Assembly: GCF_003672135.1 (NCBI RefSeq)
Contig: NC_039506.1
Location: 7,192,001 to 7,256,000 of the forward strand
Length of the DNA stretch: 64,000 bases
Origin: Ooceraea biroi
Taxonomy: Eukaryota > Arthropoda > Insecta > Hymenoptera > Formicidae
Direction: 5' to 3'
Shown piece after piece: positions 16,353-28,300 of this stretch (the stretch's first letter is position 1; the number at the start of each line of letters is the position of its first letter). A program made the position numbers and the translations under genes. Under the pieces are notes generated by a model. That model made no database searches. It worked only from the letters and a program-made list of their open reading frames with translations, and had not been told where the DNA came from.

Positions 16353-19300
16353 ATGACCATGGCGGGCCCGACTGGCTCGAAGGTCCTCGTGGCCTTGATG
16401 ATCCTTGCAGCATCCGGTAAGTCGAGGACAGGTTGAGATAGGGTAGTGAATCACACGACGGGAAAGTGGGGATGGGACAACTAGACTTACTTCGTTTTAC
16501 AATGAATTCCAAATGGAAAAGATATTTACATGAAGAAATTAATTGCAAAATAAAATTAATAAATATTTCATTTATTTCGTTAATTACAAATTACAATTAT
16601 GCATTACAGTCAAGTGTAATAGCCGCTATAATATGTAAATGTAATAAATATAATACAATAGCATAAATATAATTTGCGAGAGGTATAAGAATTAAGAAAT
16701 CATTGGAGATGTCAACGATCGCACGACGTCGTCGCGGCGACATTAACGCTAACTTGAGGTACTCTCGCATTATTATAACGTCGCAGTCAGACTCCGATGT
16801 GAAGTATAACTCACCGAAAAGCACAGGTACCTTGAACCTGGCTAATTTGTAAATCAGCGAGGCACTAGGAACCGGTATTTTGACCTCCATCGAAAATTCA
16901 CACAGGTTCAAGAACACGTTATATCGACACTTCATTGCACATGATCATTACGTAATTCAGGATACTTCAAGAATTCTTCACTTCAGTAAATATAATATAT
17001 CCGCGCGGAGAAGAGTAAGAAGAGTAAACCGTAAGCGCAATTATCGCGATAGTTAAACGTAATCATGTGCAAGAAACGTTGACGCTTATTATCCGAAATG
17101 TGAAAAATCTATGCAAGCGCTGATGTGCAAGCAGAAGTACATCCGGTTCTGCAGAAGGTGCGTCAGTGCTACCATAGAAGATAAGCGTTTTAGTATGCAC
17201 ACCGTGCAGTGTGCATGTGTGTATCCTCAATACTAATAATACCAATACTTAGCTCGTAAAGCAAATACATTTTATACTGTAAACTCATAATTATAAGACA
17301 CGTACGATAATTTCTGATAGGAAACGACTAATGAAAACTTCTATGTAAGTCATCATCATATCCGCAGCGTCCCGGTAAATTTTAATTTTGTAACTGTCAA
17401 CGGAATCATTGCTGGTTGGAAAATTGGCGACTGCGTTACAGGCGCATCCGGCTGTCGACGCTGGAGAAAGCTGCGAGCGTGACGCGCGCAGTTACGTCCG
17501 CGCGCGTAGTCAGATTCTCGGGAATTTTCTCATTTTAAATTAAAAAGCTGGCGACGATTACGAAACGCGTACACGCAATTTGAAGACCCGCATCATCAAA
17601 TTCTCCGGATCGAACAAGCGACTCGACGTGTGGCCTATATTTTTTCTATTCACGTTACCGCCCGCTTCCAAAGCGAGTATGGAAAAGTAAACCGACAAAA
17701 TACGAGTAACATTTTCTTCATCATGATACATGGTTTACATGCGACAGATGTTCAATATTGAACCATATTGTTTTAAGTACTTTTCCTAACGAACGCTTAA
17801 TATAAGCGCTATATGTATAAACGGATGGAGCTATTGTCTTCTACGTCGCGTTTGGTGAAACGCCGAAGTTTCAATGTGTAGCGTACGCTTTCGTTTTTTT
17901 CAATTTATTGCACGCCAGATTATTCAGCTCTACTGACAGATATGTAAAGTAGACATTCCAGTCCATTACAGACCCTCAAGCACTACCCTCGTCAAAAGTC
18001 AATGCAAATTTTATGAATTTATTTTCGTTTATGAATCGAGTGATCGTTATAACGTTTCAGGTATTTTCGCTTCGCAGTGTTTGTAGCGGTATTGTTAAAT
18101 TTCATATTTGTTCTCATGTACATGATAATTTCATGTTACAATCGGCTGGAATTTACGAATTATATCTCTAAAAATAAAATATCATATTTTTATCGGGTTG
18201 TCAACTCGCTGTGCGCTATATTTAACACGCTTAACATTTATATTATAATGCGCAGGATATTATAAGCACATTACACGTTTCTTTTTGGAGGCAGAAGAGT
18301 TCATCGATAAACGCGTCACTCACGCGCGGCTTTCATGAGACCCGCTATATCGGGCTTCCCATTTGCGTAAGGAGAGATATTTGCATGAAACCACGCTAAC
18401 GTCATCGCAAAGGCGCGGGCAGGAACGACACCGCGATACGTATCCGGCATAGAGTTTCATCACTCCCTGACTTTCGCCGAACCGCACCAACCGTGAAAGT
18501 GTCACGAAATTGCTATGTATAGTACAACAGAAATGAAAGACCAATTTTCTCGCCGGGAGGATCGAGCCGCTCCGAAGCGTCCGCTCGAATTTTCGAGGAG
18601 CGAAAGTCGCAACAGTTTGCATTGCGCGCAAAAACTAACGAGATTGCGTGGATGGATTGCTCTACGTGAAAAATAAACGCGGAATGGACCGGACTGGTCG
18701 TTCGCATGATGAAGACGAGACCCATCCCGTGAAACGTCAATCGCGAACGGTCGCACAAAACTGCGATCGTTTCGCGAGAGAACTGCAGTCCAGAGCGTTT
18801 GTTAATTGCTTCGCTTGACCGATCCGTCGAAATGATAATTTACAGTTGACATTCATGAACTATGTGGAGCTAAACGAGTTCGCGTGCGTTCCCGTCACGT
18901 CACGACTACTATAATACCTGCAGCAGCTGTTGCAAAACGACGCGTGCTGTTTTCAGATGGTATCACTTTCACGCGACGTCCACGTTCGTGCGACATCGAT
19001 TTTACATGTAACTCGACATTCCGCTTCGCGCCGAATTGCAGCACGCGAATGCGGAATGTCACGTTGGAAGTTCCAGCGAAAAGAATAAATATTGGGCTGG
19101 GGAATAGGGTACCGTTAAGTCTGCCGTTACCGCCTCGAGAGACGGCACATAGCTCGGTCTACACGTCCATGGATAACCCCTGACAGGTTTCTTTCGCATT
19201 CTTTTAAGGTTGTATTAAACGAGGCTCATCGACAAACGGTTGAACTTGAGAGCAACTTGTCTATTTATTAAACAGAGTCTGTATACTGCAGTTATTACGT

Positions 19301-22300
19301 CGCTTCTGTCTATTCCTTATGATATTTCTCATTGCGTCTGCTTACTTACCTGCGCAATTATTTCCTCAGAGAAACTAACGCACGATGAAAATGAGATAAA
19401 TCGTGAAACTTTAGCGTAACGCTTCTTTCGTCGTAATCACAAAATCTTTTTGCCATTAAAATCTCCTTGTTATTTTATTATAAATATTTTCGATTGTGAA
19501 AAATATATTAATTATATCTAAAACAGTGAAACCTGACGAAGAGAGAGAGAAAGATTGCATCGAAGAAAATAACCAAAATTTATCGTGTACGATTATTTAA
19601 AATACAGGTCAAAATCGAGTATCAATCAAATCAAAACAAAAGAGTGCATTAGCACCACTGAAATTCGTTGACTCGTGCAGTACAAACAATAAGATGATTA
19701 CTCGAGATCCAACGTAAGACGTTCCCGCGCGCGTTTTATGGGAAATTCATTGGGGCCGTGGGAAGCGGATCAATCCTCTGAATTAGATGGGGCGAGTCGC
19801 GGAGACTCTCATGCTTAATCGGTTACACTTGTCGAGGTCACCCGTGCGTGTAATCGCGATGATGCCGTTCTTGGGTCACTATCGTTAATAGTAGCAGTAC
19901 CATTGGCGATGGTGGAAGTCGGCATTCGAGACCGGTATTATTTTTTCTGTTGATCTTCCTCGCACGTATGAATGCCAGTCCTGCCGGTTCGAAACGCGTC
20001 TTGCCGCGCAAACTTCGCTCCTCTCACGTGTCGCGACAGGAATATATGTGCCAACAGCCATCCTGCTTCTTTTAACATCCTCCAGTTTATTACCAACATC
20101 TATTTGTCGTGCGGTTCCTACAAGTGACTACAAAAACTTTATCTTTATAGTTCCGCTTATATCTAGCCTTCTATTATTAGCAGCGTCCGCTCGGTTGCAA
20201 CCGTTGCTAAAAGACGTGACATAGTTAATTTTAATGTGCCATTTCAAGTCTCAGTCTAGCTAAGAATTTATCGCAAAAGAAGATTCATCACTTCCGAGCA
20301 ATCCTTGAATTATTTTGATTTACGTCATCCATAATATCATATCTGAAAACCTCAAGAAACATATTTTAAAGTAGTAAATCTACTTCAGGTATGCCGGAAG
20401 AACACGATCTCGTATAGGATATGTATCCACATTCCTATGTCTTGCGTATCATACGGCATGTCAAATGAGAACATGGAGCAGATATAATTTATATTTTAGA
20501 AGTCGTTTTCACGCGGTTCTCGCTTCTTGTGCAGTCCCAATCTCCTGGTGCCCCCAGGTGGTCCAACGTGAAAGAAGCTCTCGAAGAAGCTAATTAGCGA
20601 AGTAAAAGTACCGCCGCTATAGATCGTTACGCCGCGTAAGATACTCTCTCGTGCATTCGTTTGCCAATTATTTCGAGTACGATTGCATGCGAGCGAGCAA
20701 GCGTTTTGTCTGTCTGGCGAGCTGCGGGTGTGCCCTGCAGTTCCTGCGTCTTCGGCGCAGAATATTCCGATGCCCCCGAGGGTTTGTTCGACGCGCGAGA
20801 ACCTTGGCGCGACTGCATTCCGCTCGTTACAGCGCGGCGGTGCTTGCTATGCGATTCACCTACATTCTCACGGCTCTCCTAGCCTCTCGGTTTGCATCGG
20901 AGGGACCGTAGTGCCCGTGAACCCCGTTACGTGTTTACAGCCTGCGCAATCTGTAAAAATATCCCTCATTAATACCGCCACCGACGGAAAATGGTGCGCG
21001 GCCGAGTGAACGGCTCTCCCGGTTGCAATTTTAGAAACCCATTTCATTCACGCGGGTCTTGTCTTGATTGATACTTGTCTCGATGATATGTCGATTTGTT
21101 TATCGATTTTGTCAATTTTTATATCGTTTTAAATCAATTTTTGAAACGTGCTTTGCACACAGTAGTTTATTTAAACTTTATATTTAAATTTTATAATAAA
21201 AACGAATTATCAGTATTATTAATATAATTTATATATTTATACATATAATATATTTTGAGTGTGGCAGAAATGTAAGAACAAAGTTTGATTTGTTATAAAT
21301 GAAAATGAGAGAATTGCTTTTCTTATGTCGAGTGATATTTCAGCTTATTGTTAGCTGGATAAACAAAACTGATTAAGTTTACTTCTGTCATTTATTTATT
21401 TTATGTTTATTTAGCAGTTGGCCTTTCGACAATTTCACGTACGGCACGTGTGCAACTGATAGCAGGCGCTTATCGCCAATGTTTTTAACACACATTCGAG
21501 ATGACAAATGGATTAACGGTTAAGTATTTTTGCATGCAAACGCACGCGCGGCTTTGTATTTTAATTAGAGAATTAAAATTACACTCCTGCTCGCATAAAT
21601 TACGCGTACACCGCGATTGTTAGCTCCATATAACGCAGTGGTACGCTCGCAATTACGGTGTATTGTCCTGTTACGAGGAATGTCCTACTATCGTGAGCAC
21701 TAGGTCTGCGGTTTTAGCTGTGTCTAGAGTTACGACGCGACCTGTGTAGTTCGTAGTGCATGTATTACCCTAGATGTCATCGGGAGGGTGTCGTGAGAAT
21801 GTAGATAAATTCTACAGCTGTCGCTATCTCTCGAGGATATCCCGCAAAGCTTGATAAATTATATCATCATGTGGGAGAGCAACTAAGGAGCACCCCAAAG
21901 TTTCTTGACAAATTTTCGTCGGTGTCGAATGTAATAAATAGTGAATAATAGTAAAAAATACATTCGAGCACTTTTTTCACTAATATAAGAAAGAAGAAAA
22001 GCAGCGAGAGAAAAATACCGTTAATGTATCCATAGCATTTTCGATTGCAATACCGCGATGCCGAAATTGATATGATTGAAACCTGTAAATAAGTTTTACG
22101 GAATCTCAAGCCGCGTGAATGCAATGCAAACTTGTACATGAATTATTACAGAAAAAAATAACCTTGTATAGACTTGCATTTACAAAAATCAAATTGTCTT
22201 AATGAAAGTTAATTTAATACCAATCCTGAATCATGATTCATCGCAAGGGAATTACAAGGGGCCTCGTCATTCCTTCGTATCAACCGTCATTGTTGCGATT

Positions 22301-25300
22301 CAATTACGATACCAGGGCATTGTGCGAGCAGGAACGGCATATCGCAGTAGAAAAACCTACATCGGAAACACATGGAAATCACCTCTGCATCGCCATCGAG
22401 AAATACGGCATGTCGCGAGGCGCGTTAATCACGGCCAATTACGGATAAATAATGCGTGCGGAAGAGATGCCTCGCAAGAGAGTATTCGCGAACCGAGCGC
22501 GGCGGACCGATTCGCCGAGGCACAAATGTGCTTTTTACCTGAACGATCGGCACCTTCGCTAATGAATAATTAATAGTAGTCGACGGCGATGTGGACGACT
22601 CCGCCCAACGTAATCTGGATCGCATGCCCGCGTGAACATTAAAGTTCTTATTCCCGCGAGAGATTGCGCCGCGTAACTTCGTTTTTCGCGACATCATCTG
22701 AGTAATTGCTGCTGGCTGCCGATTAATGCCGCGTTTTATTAATTTTACACTTTTGCAATGTAGCGTGGATCGAGGATTGAAACGTACGCTTTTTGATGCG
22801 ACGCGTTCCTTTCTAGTTCATTCCGTGAGTAAACTCATTGTAGAGATGCTATAAGTCTCTGAGAACGAGATAATGGCGTGCAAGATCGTTCACTATTATT
22901 AAATAATCTGATTCTTCAGTGTTACTTAAAGTACGAATGTCCATTAGTCATCTTACCGATAATTCTTGTTTTTATGGTAAAAGAGAAATTCTAGTTTCGA
23001 CGACACTGTTATTACTTCCAGTAGAATGGAAATGAAATCCTCTCTTTCGGGAATTAAAAATCCCTCGTAATTCTCATTTCCCTTGATGGAGCATAATCGG
23101 ATCGCGAAGGATGGGCGCGTTACACAAGGAACACAGTGCTAATCTTGATTTGGTACCGTCGAACCATGCCATGCTATTGTCGTCGACGGTGAAAGCCGCA
23201 AGAAGAGGGAAAGGCACGTGAAAAAATAGTTCTCTAATATGCAGACTTTCTACGCGATAACTCTAAATGCATCTTTACGAACGTCTTGCCGGATGTGAGA
23301 ACGTTTACGCAAAGATGTACGCTACGCGAGATAGACGCGGTTAATGGTTTCGCGGCCGATATTCCGCATTTATGGACGATATTTAGGTCAGGCATATCGT
23401 CATTATCGAACCTGCGTGATCTGTGCAGCGTGTCGTCTTGGTTTCACTTAAATTACTTCGCGCACCGTTGCATTGCTATTGTGCGATACACGTGCAAACG
23501 AAATTCCATCTTCAAGTCTTCGGCATCTTCGATATCTACTAATAATCTTAGTATCCGAGATATCCTCCGGTTTAAATGTATAATGTGAAATAGTTCTTGG
23601 AAGATGTTCGAAAATTACAAATTTTTAATGAGACTATGACTGAACCATACAGCTTGATAACCGTTTCGGTTTCGACTTCTTGGTGGAGTAAGAAAACCGG
23701 AACCGTTTAGATTACGGTACTTTTCGATTACGGTTATGGCTACTCCTTAGATTTCCTTAAAGTTAAAGTTAAATTTCAAGACAATTTCGAGATATATATT
23801 TTTTTTTAATAAAGAGAAAGATGTATTAGTTATCGAATTTACATTCTTCAATGTTTTCAAGAATATTTACGCTGTTGTATAACATTTCGTTGGGAAACGG
23901 AAACGTTGTGCAATCTTTTTATAGAAAAAGGAATATAATTAAAATAGCAGTGACTAAGCTAACATCCCACTCATTTTCACCCTCTTCGCTACTTCCACAC
24001 TCTTTAATTACGACATTAAAGGGAGCAAGGTGAGAAAATAAGAGACTCGATGAGACGTCTCGTTTGCAGCGCAATTCTGTGTGAACAGATAACCGTGTTA
24101 CGATAATATTAAATGCATTATCGTCATATAATCATATGAGAAGGATCTCACGGAAACAAAGTGCGGTGCAAATCATATTCTTTCACATAATATAAATTTT
24201 ATATATTTCTGAATGTTCGTTCCTCTGGTTATATAATTAATTCCCTTCTATTCCTCAATTATTTTCACGCAATGGAGTATGCGTTTACATAAATACATCA
24301 TCAGCAGCTCGCGGTAAATCAACCGTTGAAATCGCTCGACGATTATAACTACCCATTTGATCGCTAAATGAAATTGACGTTGCTCCCTCAGCGGAACCAT
24401 CGTAAGTGATCGAGACCAATCGTAACGACCACTTCCGTGTATTCCTTGATTGGCTTTCCTATCAGGAATGATCTCGAGTTAGCGATCGATTTCGATCGAC
24501 GTGCCGTTCGATGTGCCGGATCGCCAATGTCAATGAACCTTTTTACCTTCGATCGCGCAAGGTGCCACCAAAGACAGGGGGAAGGAGGGGGGGGAGGTGA
24601 ACGGCGAACCGAGAGTCGAGAAGGTGAACAGAGCGCAATAGTAATTTCATACCCGTCACGTCCACGATTGGTCAAACCACTCGATACCGGCCTCGAGAAT
24701 GTCAACCGCTCGAGTACCGTTCGTCCCGGCGGATCGACTTTGTGGAACTCGCCGAGCTTTCTTCATCTGATGGATCGCCACTCGGACCCGCCCTTTCGCG
24801 GGAAGGAGAACGGAATCACCTGGTTAGCCGAGGATAGGGTCACGGTGCAGGTTCTCAGTTGTTCTTGAAGAGATCTGCGAAGATCCTCTTTCATTTGCGC
24901 ACCACGTCAGCTTGAACGTGCATCGCAAGATGTACATTGCGTTTCTTTCGTCTTATTATTTTTTCTGGTTTATCTTTAGGTCAGTTTTATGGAGATCATG
25001 GAGTTCTCTCAACGAGAATCCTCGTTAGGCGATGTATCGAACGATCGTTGTTATGATTTAATATTGATCTTTCTTTCTTCTTCAGTTTTCTCTCTGAAGC
25101 TGGTGTAAGGGAAGAGAGACGAGATTATCGCGAAGTTAGATAAATTTTCTAAACAACCTCGAACGGAGGAAACCTCCGTTACTTACAGTACTTTCCGCTG
25201 CACTGATACAAAGGGCCATCTCGCGTATCTTCAGCATCGTGCGAGTTTAACAGTTCTTTCCGCGATGGACCCAGCATGTCTCTCCCTTAACAGGGCCACG

Positions 25301-28300
25301 CGAGCGCGCATCTCGGCGGTACCGTAAAATACCTTTGCAAAGTACCGTTTGAGCGCGAAATTATTTCATCTGCGTCATGATCAAGTGCACGAGATCTTTC
25401 TCACGCGAGCAGGGTAGGGCTAATTACGCCCTAACGACGATATAATTATACATTTTTGCGCGCTGGAGTAAGGAAGTCACTGCAATTAACATATTGTTGT
25501 GTCTTTTTTGCACACTGCAAAAACAATCGCCGCTCTTTTCCGAGCAGCCCTTCAGTCGGCCCTTTTGTTTTCCGCACGTCAGTCGCGCAGGTGTAATCAG
25601 TTCACCGTAAATAGCGGCGTTTATGCGATATCGTGAAAAGGGTTCATTAGCCTTTTACGCAGGTATTATACAGCGTTCCTCGAGCATGGAGAATATTCCT
25701 TACGCGACTGTGCCTCTAATAGCCTTCACTTCAGTGGTTTACCGTTTTAATATTCGCGTTAAGTACCAGCACGCGTTACATTCGGGTTTATCGCCCCCAC
25801 GTGTCAGATCTGCAATATAATCAAATTTCCTGCAATTGCTTCCCGCCATGAAAAAGACTGAAGGTTCTAGCTCTCAGTTCGATTGGCGAACAAAAATACA
25901 AGCAAAAGTGCGTTGTTGTTGCTTACGATTATTGTTATTGTTATTAGTTATTATTACAGTACATTATTATTCAACGTAATGTTTTTTTTCACTGCGAGAG
26001 ATTATTTATTATATATAATAGAACATTTACTATAATATATTTTATGATACTCCGCTTTTCTCTGCCTTCCAGAGAACATGGAGAGTGTTTGCGGTACGGT
26101 TGACACTGGTTCTCTTTTATTTGCAGGAACGTTGGCCATACAGAACGATAAAACATCCTCTCGAGCGTCTCGGGAAAATATCGTGTTAAGTGCTAACGCT
26201 TACACTGGTCCTGAAAAAACATCCAGCAAGAGTCGACCAGTAACCTTGACCTTTCAGAAAACCATCCCGGCGTTTCATCTGGAAAGCTCGAGGAGCGTCA
26301 GTGATCATGACAGGGAGGAAAGCAGGTTCGTATTCACAGATACGAATCGTGAGTCCATCGACGAGCTTACATCGTCGAAACACGTGGCTCATATCGACGG
26401 CAATAACATCGAGGTGAAAGCCGGCGAGTACTATCAGTAAGTCATATTCCATTTTCAGAAATATTAATTAAAAAATAATACAGTTACATTTTCTGATGCG
26501 AATATATCGTTAATAATTTTCGCACTTATTAAAATATCAGTTATGTCAACTTGATTTCTAAGCACAATCACTTAGAATAATATGGTACTATGGTATAATA
26601 TGGTAAAAACTAATCTGATAAATAATTGCTACACAACGATAATTGTTACTTATAAATCCTTTCTTAAGTTAATTTTAAATATTTTGGCTGAAAACATCAC
26701 GAAATAATTATCAACACCAACAGAATAGTACCTACGACTAGCGAATCGATGTCGGGGGAAGGACAAGGGGCTCCGCTGAGAATAGATCTCCTGTCGGAGC
26801 CCCATCAGCCGGTTGGCGTGCCGAAGCCACGAGGACAGCATTCACCAGTAACGGATCGGCGAGGTCGTCAAGAGATCCCGAGGATTTATAGCGAGCACGC
26901 ACCGCCACCGATTCTGCAAACTGCCGCACCTGGCCAAAGACAAGCAAATCCCGATATACAGGATATTATCACCGGCATTGTCAAGCTACTCAATGGCAAC
27001 GTCAATGTGGCCGCCAACACTGTGAGGCCATTGAGGCCGATACAAGCCACGAGGTATTAAAAGTCATCACTCTAATATGCACGCAATGTTGCGTAAGATG
27101 TTAATTAATCGAGAGAACAGACAAGTTAAACTATGTTCAACAATACTTACTTAATCAGCTAAAAACTAAAAATCTGTATCATATTAAATTATTTATATTA
27201 GATAAAGATGCCGATGTACACATAGCCCAAATCGTTTTATGTAGTTACCTAATTAATAGTAACATCGCGTTGGCAGAATCAACAACAGGGGACCACCCAG
27301 AATCTCGGATGTGCCGCCGTTACCGCCCGACTTTAACACTCCCGGTATGAATCCACCGCCACCGCCAACGTCATCCCATCCTTACCCGTTCGAGAAGCCC
27401 CCTGCACCTGACAGACCATTGTTGAATCAGTTGCCACCAGAGAGACCCGTTAGACCCTTCATCAGTGGAGTACCACTACCCGAACAAGTCGTGCCGCCAT
27501 GGAGTTGGGATTCTTCTCATAGTACGTCGTATATTTTGCGTGAATAATTAGGCGACTTAATTAATTAATTTACTCTGTATGGGTGCTTTAACATAACGGG
27601 ATGCAAGAGCATGTAGCGTAAAATTTTATAATTAAAATTTCCACCTTAACAGACAGAAAATTGCTTGGAGATACTGATCCTTTTTTCTCCTTAAGGTGGA
27701 AACAGACGACCGGTATTACCTTATAAACCGTCGCCGCCGCCGCTGGATTCCAGCTTCCATCGTGACAAGAACTTCTCGACGACGGAGGACTCGCAGTACG
27801 ATCTAAAACCGGAATCTGAAACACCCCAGGAGAGCTCCGCGATAAAGAAAGACGCTAGTCATCAGGGAACACTGGTTGACGATGACGATATTAAAACTTT
27901 TACGAGTAATTCCAGCGTCGACAACGATCGCCACGAATCCACGACGGTGATCGATGACTCAACCATCGAGAATAATACGAAAAAATCTGAACTCGAGGAA
28001 TCCACAAAAAAGCACCATATAATTCACAAATATCACACGCCATTGAAGGAGAACAAGATCAATGGTGAGGAGACGTTGATCCTCGGCGTTACCGCGGATT
28101 ATGTCTCTCCAGCGCACACAACGCAACGTCCAGATTCCTCCGAAACGACAACGTCCTCGAACACTCAAATCAAAGTTACGAAATCATCGAAAAACGACGA
28201 GAAAGCATCTAAGACGGAGAAATCGACCGAGAAGATCGTTCCAACCGCTTCAAAGACGAAGACCTTCTCAACCAGCACGTTAAACATCGAGACCAGTTCG

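Noticed and set aside
24437..24868. 143-codon plus-strand open frame inside the first intron
   Set aside because: It is low complexity (a Gly/Glu/Arg stretch from a purine run), overlapped by a minus-strand frame of 105 codons, and shows no motif or splice context. It is most likely a chance frame in a CpG-rich patch.
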